This document shows, one piece after another, positions 44,977-54,743 of a stretch of 64,000 nt of DNA. The notes beneath the pieces are model-generated. The model was not told the DNA's origin. It ran no database searches and saw nothing but the letters and a program-made list of their open reading frames with translations. The stretch lies in contig NZ_CP090349.1 of the NCBI RefSeq assembly GCF_021398735.1, positions 5,764,001 to 5,828,000 on the forward strand. Direction: 5' to 3'. The translations under genes and the position numbers were made by a program. The DNA is from Methylobacterium oryzae. Lineage in GTDB: Bacteria > Pseudomonadota > Alphaproteobacteria > Rhizobiales > Beijerinckiaceae. Numbering within the stretch: the first letter of the stretch is position 1; every line of letters begins with the position of its first letter.

Positions 44977-45612
44977 TCAGCTCTCTCCGACGGCGCGTCG
45001 CAGAGGCCAGGCGGACCTTTCCCGCGGCTCGTCGGACACGACGAGCCGGAGGGTGGAGGGCGGTCCGCGCCGCGTCTCGGGTGTCTTGGCGGGCTCCGCC
45101 TCGTCGGAGCTGCGGTCGGTCCGCGTCCCCTCCTCGAAGGCCCGCAGAGCCGCCCGGCCGCGGCCGAGACGGGACATCAGCGTGCCGATCGGGATGCCGA
45201 GGACGGCCGCCGCGTCGGCGTAGGCCATGCCTTCCAGGGTGACGAGGTGGAGCGCCGCGCGCTGCTCCTCCGGCAGCTTGAGGAAGGCCTGCCGGATCTG
45301 GGCGAGGCGCACCTGACCCTCCTGGGCCGGCGGCGCCATGTCCTCGGTCATCCGGACCAGTGTGTCGGCGTGCCGCGCCTCGACCTGCCGGCGGCGCTGC
45401 TCGTCGATGAAGGCGTTGTGCAGCACCGTCATCATCCAGGTGCGCAGATTGGTGTTCGGCCGCAGCGAGCCCTGCATCTCCAGGGCCCGCACCAGCGTGT
45501 CGTGCACGAGGTCGTCGGCCCGCAGCGTGTCGCGGGTGAGCGACCGCGCGTAGCGCCGCAGGGGCACCAGCAGGTCGAGGAGGTCCGCGCGCTTGTTCTT
45601 GTCCGATGCCAT
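44977..45612 (-). CDS. ECF-family RNA polymerase sigma factor
   Basis: A 211-residue sigma-70-like factor. Region 2 is at about residues 12-80 (LVPLRRYARSLTRDTLRADDLVHDTLVRAL, then NLRTWMMTVLHNAFIDEQRRR) and region 4 at about 105-160 (FLKLPEEQRAALHLVTLEGMAYADAAAVLGIPIGTLMSRLGRGRAAL). The final 45 residues are an extra tail. The neighbouring anti-sigma gene lies 101 bp downstream. The glutathione peroxidase gene upstream suggests an oxidative-stress link, but no clear target promoter was found. Confidence 0.9.
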   Translation of the reverse strand: MASDKNKRADLLDLLVPLRRYARSLTRDTLRADDLVHDTLVRALEMQGSLRPNTNLRTWMMTVLHNAFIDEQRRRQVEARHADTLVRMTEDMAPPAQEGQVRLAQIRQAFLKLPEEQRAALHLVTLEGMAYADAAAVLGIPIGTLMSRLGRGRAALRAFEEGTRTDRSSDEAEPAKTPETRRGPPSTLRLVVSDEPRERSAWPLRRAVGES

Positions 45613-45668
45613 GATGTGTGAACGCGGGGGCCGCACGTTTAATCCCGCCTGCCGGCCCGGCGTCGCGG

Positions 45669-46235
45669 TCAGGCCTGGTCGAGGGTGGCGGCGATCCCCG
45701 AGATCACCCGCGGATCGGTCGGCTCGACCTGCGTGGCGAAGGCCGCCGCGAGGCTGCCGTCGCGGGCGATCAGGTACTTGTGGAAGTTCCAGCGCGGCGT
45801 CTCGGCGGGGCGCTCGGCCGCCGCCCAGCGGTAGAACGGGTGGGCGCCCGGCATCTTCACCCGGGTCTTGGCCGTGAGCGGGAAGGTGACGCCGTGATTC
45901 CTCCGCGCCGCCTCCGCGATGGCCTGGCCGTCCAGGGGTTCCTGGTTGCCGAAATCCGGCGACGGGACGCCCAGCACGATGAGCCCGCGATCGCCGAACC
46001 GCGTCCAGATCGTCTGCAGCCCGGTGAGCTGCCCGGCATAGCCGCAAGCTGTCGCGGTGTTGACCACGAGAATCGGCTTCCCCGCGTAGGCGGAGAGCGG
46101 CATCGGCGCGGCCTCCGGGGTCTCGAAGGCGAAATCCGTGGCCCGCGCGGTGCCGGCGGGCTGCTCCGCGGCGCGGGCGCCGCCGGCGAGACCGGCACCG
46201 ATCAGGATCAGGGCCTCGCGGCGCAGCAGCGTCAT
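45669..46235 (-). CDS. Glutathione peroxidase family protein, secreted
   Basis: A 188-residue thioredoxin-fold peroxidase. A signal peptide (RREALILIGAGLAGGARA) starts after MTLL. The active-site motif is LVVNTATACGYAGQLTGLQ near residue 60, with the nucleophilic cysteine; VLGVPSPDFGNQEP near 90 and WNFHKYLIARDG near 150 complete the catalytic triad (Cys, Gln, Trp). NTATACGY differs slightly from the usual NVASxCG. It probably reduces peroxides in the periplasm. It lies 56 bp upstream of the sigma factor gene, same strand. Confidence 0.9.
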   Translation of the reverse strand: MTLLRREALILIGAGLAGGARAAEQPAGTARATDFAFETPEAAPMPLSAYAGKPILVVNTATACGYAGQLTGLQTIWTRFGDRGLIVLGVPSPDFGNQEPLDGQAIAEAARRNHGVTFPLTAKTRVKMPGAHPFYRWAAAERPAETPRWNFHKYLIARDGSLAAAFATQVEPTDPRVISGIAATLDQA

Positions 46236-46382
46236 GGCGGTGACCTCTTCGCGACCTCGTCGCGCCACTGAGCGCGCGATTTTCCGCGCGGCAACGCGCC
46301 CGACCCGCCACGGTTTCATGCGCCGCGACGGTCGTTTCGACGCAGGCTCGACCGCCGCGGATCGGAAGGCCGGCGGGCGGCC

Positions 46383-48074
46383 TCAACCGGTCCGGACCGT
46401 GTCGAGGAAGCGGCCCACTTCCACGTCGAGCTGTTGAGCCTGCCCCAGCAGCCCGGACGCCGCCTCGAGCACCTGTGCGGCGGCGCTCCCAGCCCCCTCC
46501 GCCGAGCGGGCCACGGCCGTGATGTTGTTGGTGACGGCTCCGGTCCCGAGTGCCGCCTGCCCGACGTTCCGGACGATCTCCTGGGTCGCCGAACCCTGCT
46601 CCTCGACCGCCGCGGCAATCCCGCTCGACACTGCACTGATCTCGTTGATGCGGCTGACGACCCGCGTGATCGCGTCGGAGGCGTCCCCGGTCCAGGACTG
46701 GATCTCGCCGACCTGTCGGGCGACCTCCTCGGTCGCCTTGGCGGTCTGCTCGGCCAGTTCCTTGACCTCGCTCGCGACCACCGCGAAGCCGCGACCCGCC
46801 GCGCCGGCGCGGGCCGCCTCGATCGTGGCGTTGAGGGCCAGCAGGTTGGTCTGGCCGGCGATGCCCGAGATGAGGCCGACCACGTCGCCGATCCGCGTCG
46901 CGCTCTCCCGCAGGCTGCGCATCAGGTCCGCGGATCGTCCGGCCTCCGCGACGGCCGTGTCGGCGAAGTCGGCCGCCGTCTGCACCTGACGGCCGATCTC
47001 GTGAATGGTCGTGCCGAGTTCCTCGGCGGCGGCAGCCACCGTGCTGACATTCGTGGCCGCCTGCTCGGCCGCCGCCGCGACCGTCGTCGACTGGTCGGCC
47101 GTCTCGGCCGCAGCGAAGCTCATGCGCGCGGCCGTGGATTCGAGTTCGCTCGCCGCCGACGAGACGGCCCGCACCACACCGCCGACCGCCGCCTGGAAGC
47201 CGTCGGCCATCTCGACCATCGCGGCCTTGCGTTGCGCATCGAGGGCGGCACGGGCCTGCGCAGCCTCGGCTTCGAGGGTCGCGGCTCGGACGAGGCCGTC
47301 GCGGAAGACTCGGACCGCATCGGCCATGGCGCCGATCTCGTCACCGCGGCCGACTCCGGGCACTTCGGTCCGGAGATCGTTCGCCGCCATCCGGGTCATC
47401 GCGGCCGTGATGGCGCGGACCGGCTTGGCGATGCCGATCTGCAGGAGCGCCAGACCGATCAGCCCGATGCCGGCCATCAGGCCGAGGCCGATCAGGCTCG
47501 CTGAACGCGTCGCCGCGATGGCCGTCGCCGCGGCCTGAGCCCGGCCGTTCATCAGCGCGCGCTCCGTGTCGGCGATCTCGGCCGTCTTGGCGCGGATCTC
47601 GTCCATGATCGCCTTGCCGACGCCCGAGATCATGATCCGGCGCGCCTCTTCCCGCGTCGCGGCATCGCGCATCAGGGCGATCTCGCGATCCGCGAACGCG
47701 CTGCCCCAGCGATCAGCCAGCGACTTCAGGTCCGTCAAGCGTGCCTGCTGCGCGGGGTTGTCCGCCACGAGCCGCCGCATCTCCGACCAGGCCGCCGCGA
47801 AGGCCTCACGTCCGGCCGTCTCGGGCTCGAGGAAGCGCGGCTCCGCGGCGATCAGGTAGCCGCGCAGGCCGGTCTCCCGATTCACCATCGCGAGGCTCAT
47901 CCGCTCGACCTGTTCCAGCACCGCCTGCGTATGCTCGATCCGGTCCTGAGCTTCCCGGATGTCACCGATGTTCCGCAAGGTTATGCCGGCCACGACCAAT
48001 GTAACGATGAGCATCGCGCCCATGACAAGAGCGATCTTGATGCTGATCCTGTAGTCAGACATACGAAATGACAT
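46383..48074 (-). CDS. Methyl-accepting chemotaxis protein with CHASE3 sensor
   Basis: A 563-residue chemoreceptor. Transmembrane helices lie at about 12-32 and 188-210. Between them is a helical CHASE3-type periplasmic domain ([22 protein letters not shown]). A HAMP domain ([22 protein letters not shown]) follows, then the signalling domain with the highly conserved hairpin tip [41 protein letters not shown] near 405-445. The pattern indicates a cytoplasmic output to CheA/CheW. No che genes are nearby. It is preceded by an AT-rich intergenic region. Confidence 0.95.
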   Translation of the reverse strand: MSFRMSDYRISIKIALVMGAMLIVTLVVAGITLRNIGDIREAQDRIEHTQAVLEQVERMSLAMVNRETGLRGYLIAAEPRFLEPETAGREAFAAAWSEMRRLVADNPAQQARLTDLKSLADRWGSAFADREIALMRDAATREEARRIMISGVGKAIMDEIRAKTAEIADTERALMNGRAQAAATAIAATRSASLIGLGLMAGIGLIGLALLQIGIAKPVRAITAAMTRMAANDLRTEVPGVGRGDEIGAMADAVRVFRDGLVRAATLEAEAAQARAALDAQRKAAMVEMADGFQAAVGGVVRAVSSAASELESTAARMSFAAAETADQSTTVAAAAEQAATNVSTVAAAAEELGTTIHEIGRQVQTAADFADTAVAEAGRSADLMRSLRESATRIGDVVGLISGIAGQTNLLALNATIEAARAGAAGRGFAVVASEVKELAEQTAKATEEVARQVGEIQSWTGDASDAITRVVSRINEISAVSSGIAAAVEEQGSATQEIVRNVGQAALGTGAVTNNITAVARSAEGAGSAAAQVLEAASGLLGQAQQLDVEVGRFLDTVRTG

Positions 48075-48320
48075 GTCTCGGGCTCTCCCCGCGGTGAGTG
48101 AGTCGCCGCCTCATCAACCGCGCTCTGCCCGTAGACGCTTCATCGTCGCTTATGAAGAAAAATTTTTATTAACTCGAAGTCAGACCAAAATACATATACG
48201 CAAACTCCCTTCCTTCCACCGAACATCAGGCCGATAATCTGCCAGATCCGACAATCTTTGACAGATCTAGACAGAAAATTGTCTTGATATCAATTATTCG
48301 TACACGGCCCGAAGGGCCCA
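48075..48320. promoter_or_regulatory. AT-rich region upstream of the chemoreceptor gene
   Basis: From about 48150 to 48305 the sequence is AT-rich (AAAAATTTTTATTAACTCG, CAAAATACATATACG, AGAAAATTGTCTTGATATCAATTATTCG) against a 70 percent GC background. TTGATATCAA is a perfect 10-bp palindrome, and GACAGA/GACAATC elements repeat nearby. No gene is seen. A MucR- or H-NS-like binding site or a strong promoter is plausible. Confidence 0.4.
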
Positions 48321-49448
48321 TCACTGATACGTCTGCTGAAGGTCGACCGTGCAATCCCGGCCGATCCGCTCGTAGTTCTCGGCGAGCCAGGCCTGCGCGG
48401 CGGCGCGGCCCTTGTCGCGCAGGCGCTTGAACACGGTCCAGCGCGCGTCGAGCTTGGAGGCGGCGTTATAGTCTTCGAGGGCGTCGGTGCCGTCGATCCG
48501 GTGCACGAGGACCCGGCGGTACTGGCCCTGGCCGAGGGTGCCCTCCTCGATCAGCCCGTCCAGGAAGTCGATCGCCCGCAATTCGCGCATCAGATTCGCG
48601 TTGAACGTGATCTCGTTGAGCCGGTCGCGGATCTCGGCCTCCGTGCGCGGGGTCTCGCGCCGCTCCACGGGGTTGATCTGCACGAGCAGGATGTCGCGGG
48701 TCTGGGCGCCGCGGTGCAGGGGGTAGAGCGGCGGGTTGCCGAGGTAGCCGCCGTCCCAGTAGGGCACGCCGTCGATCTCCACCGCCTGGAAGACCGTGGG
48801 TAGGCAGGCCGAGGCCATCAGGTGGTCGACGGTCAGGCGCTCGCGCTCGAACACCGCGAGCTTGCCGGTCCAGACGTTGGTCGCCGAGACGAACAGGCCC
48901 GCCGTGTCGGCCTCGCGGAGGCGGTCGAAATCGACCTGCTCGGCGAGCGCCTTGCGCAGCGGATTGATGTTGAGCGGGTTCGACACGTAGGGGCTCGGCG
49001 CCAGCATCTTGGCCCAGAACTCGGCCACCGGGTTGCCTTTCCACAGGCTGAACAGGCCGCTCACGAGGTTGCGCTGGGCCGGCCCCAGGTCGCCGTCGAG
49101 GCTGACCTCGCGCCAGAACCGCTCCAGACCCTCGCGGGCCCCGTCCGGGCCGCCCTTCAGCCAGCCATCCACCAGAACGACGGCGTTCATCGCCCCGGCG
49201 CTCGCCCCCGTCACCGCCTCGAAGCCGAGGCGGCCGTCCTCGATGAGCGCGTCGAGCACGCCCCAGGTGAAGGCGCCGTGCGCGCCGCCGCCCTGGAGAG
49301 CGAGCGCCACCGGCTTCTCGAACTTGGGCCCGGCGAGCGCGGGGCCCGGCGCCTGCGCCGGCTGCGCCTCGATCGCGTCGGTGACGGGCGATTCGGGAAC
49401 GGCGGTGGCGGGGTTGTGCGGCTCGGCGCCACCGAATTGCTCGCTCAT
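48321..49448 (-). CDS. Patatin-like phospholipase
   Basis: A 375-residue serine lipase-like protein. The oxyanion-hole motif is ALQGGGAHGAFTWGVLD near residue 50, the nucleophile lies in TGASAGAMNAVV near 80 (GxSxG), and the catalytic aspartate in WDGGYLGNPP near 230 (DGG). The first 40 residues are a disordered Pro/Ala stretch. The product is presumably cytoplasmic or membrane-associated, and hydrolyses phospholipids or acyl chains. AGGAGG lies 6 bases before ATG 49448. The same frame stays open far upstream as a GC-driven artefact. Confidence 0.92.
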   Translation of the reverse strand: MSEQFGGAEPHNPATAVPESPVTDAIEAQPAQAPGPALAGPKFEKPVALALQGGGAHGAFTWGVLDALIEDGRLGFEAVTGASAGAMNAVVLVDGWLKGGPDGAREGLERFWREVSLDGDLGPAQRNLVSGLFSLWKGNPVAEFWAKMLAPSPYVSNPLNINPLRKALAEQVDFDRLREADTAGLFVSATNVWTGKLAVFERERLTVDHLMASACLPTVFQAVEIDGVPYWDGGYLGNPPLYPLHRGAQTRDILLVQINPVERRETPRTEAEIRDRLNEITFNANLMRELRAIDFLDGLIEEGTLGQGQYRRVLVHRIDGTDALEDYNAASKLDARWTVFKRLRDKGRAAAQAWLAENYERIGRDCTVDLQQTYQ

Positions 49449-49832
49449 GTCGGCCTCCTGATCCACCACACAGATGGGATGCTGCGATGCAGCATCAACC
49501 GTGCGGCGGGATCGCGGCGGGGTGCCCGCCCCGCGCCGGCACCTGTCCCGGCCTGAGCGAATCGGCAACAGAGTCCGACGAAAACCGGCCGGCGACGGCG
49601 GCGGGTGCCTCCGGGACGTGCAGGAAACTCGACATCCGCGCCCGGATACGACATGACAGCCGCGATGCTGTCCTGCGCGATGCTGCCCCGCGCGGCGCCG
49701 GGTTGACGCGGCGCCGGGTCGTCCGCAGCTAACCCGCGGCAGCCCCGAAGTTCCGGCGAGGCGTGTCCCCGGGACCGGCCCGGCAGCCGTCACGGCTCCG
49801 GCACCCGCGAGGCGCGCCCGCGAAAGTCCACG
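49449..49832. other. Intergenic region upstream of ispG, nothing recognisable
   Basis: A divergent region of 384 bp between the patatin gene and ispG. It is GC-rich, without a clear promoter, repeat or small gene. GATGCTG/CAGCATC-like motifs recur (around 49478 and 49665) but form no clear structure. Confidence 0.4.
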
Positions 49833-51158
49833 ATGGAAGTCATGGAAGCCACCCGTTCCGAGAACCCCGCCGACAACCCGCTGGCCGGCGGCGGACCGGA
49901 GATCGCCGGCCCCGCCCCGCGCCACCGCACCGTCGGCGTCACGGTCGGTGAGGGCGAGGGCGCGGTCACCGTCGGCGGCGGCGCCCCGATCGTCGTCCAG
50001 TCGATGACCAACACCGACACGGCCGACATCGACGCCACCGTGGCGCAGGTCGCCCAGCTCGCCCGGGTCGGCTCGGAGCTCGTGCGCATCACGGTCGACC
50101 GCGACGAGGCGGCGGCCGCGGTGCCGAAGATCCGCGAGCGCCTCGACCGGATCGGCGTCCACGTGCCGCTGGTGGGCGACTTTCACTACATCGGCCACAA
50201 GCTGCTCGCCGACCATCCGGCCTGCGCGGAGGCGCTGGCCAAGTACCGGATCAACCCCGGCAACGTCGGCTTCAAGGACAAGAAGGACACGCAGTTCTCG
50301 GCGATCATCGAGCAGGCGATCAAGCACAACAAGACCGTGCGGATCGGCGCCAACTGGGGCTCGCTGGACGGCGAGCTGCTCACTCACCTGATGGACGAGA
50401 ACGCCAAGGCGCCGCGGCCGATCGACGCCCGGGCGGTGATGCGCGAGGCGATGGTCCGCTCGGCGATCAGCTCGGCCGACCGCGCCGTGGAGCTCGGCCT
50501 GCCGCAGAACAAGATCATCCTCTCGGCCAAGGTCTCGGCGGTGCAGGACCTGATCGCCGTCTACCGCGAGGTGGCGCGCCGCTCGGACTACGCCATCCAT
50601 CTCGGCCTCACCGAGGCCGGCATGGGCTCGAAGGGTCTCGTGGCCGCCTCGGCCGCCATCGGCGTGCTGCTCCAGGAGGGGATCGGCGACACGATCCGGT
50701 ACTCGCTGACCCCCGAGCCCGGCGGCGACCGGACCGTCGAGGTCAAGGCCAGCCAGGAACTCCTGCAGACCATGGGGTTCCGCACCTTCGTGCCGATGGT
50801 GGCGGCCTGCCCGGGTTGCGGCCGCACGACCTCGACCACGTTCCAGGAACTCGCCCGCGACATCCAGAACTGGATCGTCACCTCCATGCCGGAGTGGAAG
50901 AAGACCTATCCGGGCGTCGAGGGGCTGAACGTGGCCGTGATGGGCTGCATCGTGAACGGCCCGGGCGAATCGAAGCACGCCGATATCGGCATCTCGCTGC
51001 CCGGCACCGGCGAGACCCCGACCGCGCCGGTCTTCATCGACGGCAAGAAGGCGATGACGCTCCGCGGCCCGACGCTGGCCAAGGACTTCGAGACGATCGT
51101 GATCGACTACATCGAGCGCCGATTCGGCCAGGGCGGGAACCGCACCGCCGCCGAGTGA
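49833..51158 (+). CDS. ispG: 4-hydroxy-3-methylbut-2-enyl diphosphate synthase (flavodoxin) IspG/GcpE
   Basis: A 441-residue 4Fe-4S enzyme of the MEP isoprenoid pathway. The barrel domain carries [10 protein letters not shown] near residue 54, [15 protein letters not shown] near 110 and LRINPGNVG-like [14 protein letters not shown] near 141. The cluster ligands are in [10 protein letters not shown] (CxxC) and [21 protein letters not shown] near 370. The N-terminal 30 residues are a disordered extension. In-frame ATG 49845 is an alternative start four codons later. Confidence 0.97.
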   Translation: MEVMEATRSENPADNPLAGGGPEIAGPAPRHRTVGVTVGEGEGAVTVGGGAPIVVQSMTNTDTADIDATVAQVAQLARVGSELVRITVDRDEAAAAVPKIRERLDRIGVHVPLVGDFHYIGHKLLADHPACAEALAKYRINPGNVGFKDKKDTQFSAIIEQAIKHNKTVRIGANWGSLDGELLTHLMDENAKAPRPIDARAVMREAMVRSAISSADRAVELGLPQNKIILSAKVSAVQDLIAVYREVARRSDYAIHLGLTEAGMGSKGLVAASAAIGVLLQEGIGDTIRYSLTPEPGGDRTVEVKASQELLQTMGFRTFVPMVAACPGCGRTTSTTFQELARDIQNWIVTSMPEWKKTYPGVEGLNVAVMGCIVNGPGESKHADIGISLPGTGETPTAPVFIDGKKAMTLRGPTLAKDFETIVIDYIERRFGQGGNRTAAE

Positions 51159-51470
51159 CGGGCGGGCCGACGCGCAGGTCCCGCGAGACGGAGACCGCGT
51201 CGCCTCCCGCCGTCGCTCCGGGGCGCCGCGTGTCCGGTTAACGTTGGCGGCGTGGCCCGCCGTGCCGAGACCCAGCTCCGCGTTCTTCGCGGGTGCACAC
51301 GGTTTCCGGGCGCACGAGGGCATGATAGCAAGGCCGCACGATCCCGCGAGCGGTCGGCCCGGTGGCCGGCCCGCACGGTTCGGCGGAGTCTTCGCGTTTT
51401 CTGCCCGGCCCCGACTGGCCCCTGAGCCGAACCGCGAAGCGCCGGCCACGCCCGAGCTTCCGACATCCGC
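51159..51470. other. Intergenic region between ispG and kup, nothing recognisable
   Basis: 312 bp on the shared plus strand. No gene, repeat or strong promoter is evident. A short frame at 51241-51474 overlaps the kup start and has no coding features. Confidence 0.4.
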
Positions 51471-53489
51471 ATGAGCCAAACCTTCGCACCCGGCGCAGCC
51501 CCCCAGCCCGCGCCCGCAGCCCCCGACGCCGCGCGCGCGGCCGCCCAGGCCGCCGACGAGACCGGCGCCCCGGCGCCGACGCACGGGCCGGCCACCGCCG
51601 GCAGCCTCGACGCCCCCGAGAAGGCCGAGACCCAGCACGGCCATGCCGGGTTCTGGACGCTGCTGGTCGGCTCCGTCGGCGTCGTCTACGGCGATATCGG
51701 CACCAGCCCGCTCTACGCGTTCCGCGAGGCCCTGGTCCCGGCCCGGACCGACGGCATCCTGCTGCCCGAGGAGGTGATCGGCACCGTGTCGCTGATCCTC
51801 TGGGCCCTCTTCATGATCGTGACGGTCAAGTACGTCGCGATCCTGCTGCGCATGGACAACAACGGCGAGGGCGGCATCCTCTCGCTGATGGCGCTGGCCC
51901 GGAAGGCGCTCGGCGGCTCGCGCATCGTGTTCATGCTGGGGCTCCTCGGCGCCTCGCTGTTCTACGGCGACGCGGTGATCACGCCGGCGATCTCGGTCCT
52001 CTCGGCGGTGGAGGGCCTGAAGCTCGTCACGCCCGCCCTCGACGAGTACGTCCTGCCGATCACCGTGGTGATCATCGTCGCGCTGTTCCTCGTGCAGAAC
52101 CGCGGGACCGGGAAGGTGGCGGCCTTCTTCGGGCCGGTGACCGTCGTGTGGTTCCTCGCCATGGCGCTCGCGGCGCTGCCGCACATCACCCTGCACCCGG
52201 AGGTGTTCCGCGCTCTCAATCCCTGGCACGCCGTGCACTACCTGCTCGGCCACGGCAGCGGCGCGCTGATCGCCCTGGGGGCGGTGTTCCTGGCGGTGAC
52301 CGGGGCCGAGGCCCTGTTCGCCGATCTCGGCCATTTCGGCCGCAAGCCGATCCAGGTGGCCTGGATCTGCCTCGTCTTCCCGGCGCTCGCCCTCAACTAT
52401 CTCGGGCAGGCGGCCCTGGTGCTGGAGAAGCCAGACACGGCCGATCCGTTCTTCCAGCTCGTGCCCGCCTGGGGACTGCTGCCGATGGTGGTGCTCGCCA
52501 CGATCGCCACCGTGGTGGCGAGCCAGGCGGTGATCACCGGCGCCTTCTCGCTGTCCCGGCAGGCGATCCAGCTCGGCCTGCTGCCGCGGCTGGAGATCCG
52601 CCACACCTCCGAGTCGCATGCCGGCCAGATCTACCTGCCGCAGATCAACGCCCTCCTGATGTTCGGCGTGGTGCTGCTCGCCGTGCTGTTCAAGACCTCG
52701 TCGTCGCTCGCCTCGGCCTACGGCATCGCGGTGACCGGCACGATGCTGCTCACCGCCTCGCTGACCTTCCTAGTGATGTGGCGCATGTGGAAGTGGTCGC
52801 CCGTGGCGGCTGCGGCCGTGATGCTGCCCTTCATCGTCCTCGAGTTCCTGTTCCTGCTCTCCAACCTGATCAAGGTCGTGGAGGGCGGCTACGTACCCCT
52901 GCTGCTCGCGGGCGGCCTCATCATCCTGATGTGGACCTGGGTGCGCGGGGTGACGATCCTGTTCAACAAGACCCGCAAGACCGACGTGCCGCTGGTCGAG
53001 CTGGTCGGCATGCTGGAGAAGAGCCCGCCCCACCACGTGCGCGGTACCGCGGTGTTCCTGACGAGCGATCCCGAGATCGCCCCGGCGGCGCTCCTGCACA
53101 ACCTCAAGCACAACAAGGTGCTACACGAGAAGAACGTGATCCTCACCGTCGAGACGGTGGACACGCCGCGCTCGAACGAGGCCGACAAGGTGCGGATCGA
53201 GCCGGTGGGCCCGCATTTCTACAAGGTCGTGATGAAGTTCGGCTACATGGAGACGCCGAACATCCCGAAGACGCTGGTGCTGCTGCGCCGCCAGGGCTTC
53301 AAGTTCGACATCATGGCGACGTCGTTCTTCCTGTCGCGCCGCTCGATCCGGCCGGCGGCGCATTCGGGCATGCCGCTCTGGCAGGACCGGATCTTCATCA
53401 CCCTCGCCAAGAACGCCAACGACGCGACGGACTTCTTCCAGATCCCGACCGGGCGCGTGGTGGAGGTCGGGACGCAGGTGACGGTCTGA
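51471..53489 (+). CDS. kup: Low-affinity potassium transport protein Kup
   Basis: A 672-residue K+/H+ symporter of the KUP/HAK family. After a 45-residue Pro/Ala-rich N-terminus, twelve transmembrane helices follow, starting [28 protein letters not shown] (the family signature GDIGTSPLY). Others are [20 protein letters not shown] near 125 and [15 protein letters not shown] near 285. The long cytoplasmic C-terminal domain begins at about 500. The stop is 13 bp before the frameshifted small gene. Confidence 0.97.
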   Translation: MSQTFAPGAAPQPAPAAPDAARAAAQAADETGAPAPTHGPATAGSLDAPEKAETQHGHAGFWTLLVGSVGVVYGDIGTSPLYAFREALVPARTDGILLPEEVIGTVSLILWALFMIVTVKYVAILLRMDNNGEGGILSLMALARKALGGSRIVFMLGLLGASLFYGDAVITPAISVLSAVEGLKLVTPALDEYVLPITVVIIVALFLVQNRGTGKVAAFFGPVTVVWFLAMALAALPHITLHPEVFRALNPWHAVHYLLGHGSGALIALGAVFLAVTGAEALFADLGHFGRKPIQVAWICLVFPALALNYLGQAALVLEKPDTADPFFQLVPAWGLLPMVVLATIATVVASQAVITGAFSLSRQAIQLGLLPRLEIRHTSESHAGQIYLPQINALLMFGVVLLAVLFKTSSSLASAYGIAVTGTMLLTASLTFLVMWRMWKWSPVAAAAVMLPFIVLEFLFLLSNLIKVVEGGYVPLLLAGGLIILMWTWVRGVTILFNKTRKTDVPLVELVGMLEKSPPHHVRGTAVFLTSDPEIAPAALLHNLKHNKVLHEKNVILTVETVDTPRSNEADKVRIEPVGPHFYKVVMKFGYMETPNIPKTLVLLRRQGFKFDIMATSFFLSRRSIRPAAHSGMPLWQDRIFITLAKNANDATDFFQIPTGRVVEVGTQVTV

Positions 53490-53502
53490 GGGCCGCGCCG
53501 CC

Positions 53503-53839
53503 ATGGTCATCGGCGCGCGCGTCCTGATGATCCGGGCTCCGGACGGCGATGTCCCTGTCCCGGTCCGGCTCCGCGCGCCGGAATACGCGGACGGGAACTG
53601 GATCTGTCGCTACACGATCGGTTGGCCCGAGCAGCCGCGAGACAAGTTTCGGAGCCGGCGCGGACGCGCTGCAGGCGCTCCATCTGGCGATGCAGAAGAT
53701 CGGTCTCGATCTGTACGTCAGCGCGGCCAATAAGGCCGGCGTCCTGATATGGGAGAAGCCCGGTGACGGGTACGGCTTCCCTATCCCGAAGAACGGCCGC
53801 GATCTTCTGGTCGGCGCCGACACGACTTTCGAGGGCTGA
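53503..53839 (+). pseudogene. Frameshifted small gene (single-base insertion)
   Basis: Two frames join into one plausible protein. Frame one starts at 53503: MVIGARVLMIRAPDGDVPVP... to WPEQPRDKF. Frame two continues GAGADALQALHLAMQKIGLDLYV... to GADTTFEG. Removing one T from the run TTT at 53647-53649 restores a 111-residue product without stop codons. The restored protein (two small beta-rich segments, GYGFPIPKNGRDLLVGAD at the end) resembles a short uncharacterised family; I do not give a name. It is either a pseudogene or a sequencing error. Confidence 0.65.
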
Positions 53840-53872
53840 GCTGCCGGCCCGACGGAGCTCGACAGCGGGCGC

Positions 53873-53900
53873 CTGTCATCGCGCGCAGCGAAGCGTCCCA
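53873..53900. repeat. Degenerate palindromic repeat unit, copy 10
   Basis: CTGTCATCGCGCGCAGCGAAGCG keeps the GCGCAGCGAAGC part but has lost several stem bases. No clear partner; GGAGCGATGTGCGTCGCTCC at 53930-53949 may be a diverged second unit. Confidence 0.4.
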
Positions 53901-54116
53901 ACCCGAGGTGCAGCGCTGGGGCGCCAAGCGGAGCGATGTGCGTCGCTCCGCCCGCGGCCACGGCGCGCGGCGAACCGGACCGCCTGACCGAATCGACCCG
54001 CCCGCGTCCCCGTGTCGATGGTCACCCATGTGCGCCGCCGCACGCGGCATGCCTCGGGCGCAGAGGCTCGGGGATGACCGGCCGCGTCCCCGCGTTGCGC
54101 CCACCCCGCCGCGTGC

Positions 54117-54139
54117 CTTAGAATATTTATTATTCTGAG
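54117..54139. promoter_or_regulatory. AT-rich inverted repeat upstream of the molybdenum hydroxylase operon
   Basis: CTTAGAATA (54117-54125) and TATTCTGAG (54131-54139) are complementary with one G-T pair, separated by TTTAT. It is unusually AT-rich here and lies about 125 bp before the first start codon, suggesting an operator or a regulator binding site. Confidence 0.4.
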
Positions 54140-54263
54140 CTTGAGCGTTCGCCCCGCGGCCTGTCCGCACCGGGGAACGTGAGCCGGCTAAGCCGGCCGA
54201 GGCCCCCGGCCCGGCTCGGACCCGACTGATCGCCGCTCCGGCGCCGCCAGACAGGACGCAACG

Positions 54264-54743
54264 ATGATCAAACTCACCGTGAACGGGGCTGCGCGCAGCT
54301 TCGACGGCGACCCCGACATGCCGCTGCTGTGGTACCTGCGGGACGAGCTCGGGCTCACCGGCACCAAGTTCGGCTGCGGCGTGTCGCTCTGCGGGGCCTG
54401 CACCATCCATCTCGGCGGCGCGGCGACCCGCGCCTGCATCACGCCGGTCTCGGCGGCCGCCGGCCAGGAGGTCGTGACCATCGAGGGTCTGTCGCCGGAC
54501 GGCAACCATCCCGTGCAGGTGGCGTGGCGCGACCAGAACGTCGCCCAGTGCGGCTTCTGCCAGTGCGGCCAGATCATGCAGGCGGCCGCCCTCCTCAAGG
54601 ACACGCCGAAGCCCACCGACGACGACATCGACACCACGATGAGCGGCAACATCTGCCGCTGCGGCACCTACCCGCGCATCCGCGCCGCGATCCATCAGGC
54701 CGCCGGCCAGACGGCGCCCGCCAGCAAGGGAGAGCGCCTGTGA
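54264..54743 (+). CDS. 2Fe-2S subunit of a molybdenum hydroxylase (IorA/CoxS type)
   Basis: A 159-residue iron-sulphur subunit. The plant-type 2Fe-2S cluster is bound by [13 protein letters not shown] near 43-55 with an upstream C in [13 protein letters not shown]. The second cluster is in the [13 protein letters not shown] near 97-109 and [10 protein letters not shown] near 132. This matches the small subunit of isoquinoline 1-oxidoreductase and related enzymes. Its stop overlaps the GTG start of the large subunit (GTGA), so they are translated together. No FAD subunit gene is next to it. Confidence 0.92.
   Translation: MIKLTVNGAARSFDGDPDMPLLWYLRDELGLTGTKFGCGVSLCGACTIHLGGAATRACITPVSAAAGQEVVTIEGLSPDGNHPVQVAWRDQNVAQCGFCQCGQIMQAAALLKDTPKPTDDDIDTTMSGNICRCGTYPRIRAAIHQAAGQTAPASKGERL

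Larger units (their letters stand above)
53840..54263. other. Intergenic region before the molybdenum hydroxylase genes
   Basis: 424 bp without a clear gene. It holds a degenerate repeat unit (53873-53900), scattered GGAGCG-like fragments, and an AT-rich inverted repeat at 54117-54139. The two-gene oxidoreductase operon starts at its end. Confidence 0.5.

Noticed and set aside
45613-45668. Possible self-regulated promoter (GGGAT-N17-CGTT on the minus strand) of the ECF sigma gene
   Set aside because: Only three of five -35 bases fit, and it would leave almost no leader before the ATG. Too weak to list as a feature.
51241-51474. 76-codon frame before kup
   Set aside because: Overlaps the kup start region, has no ribosome-binding site and has low-complexity composition.
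48321-52619. Open minus-strand frame of 1432 codons spanning patatin, ispG and kup regions
   Set aside because: Only the last 375 codons are a real protein (patatin). The rest is antisense to ispG and kup, and is Arg/His/Gly-rich read-through typical of GC-rich DNA.
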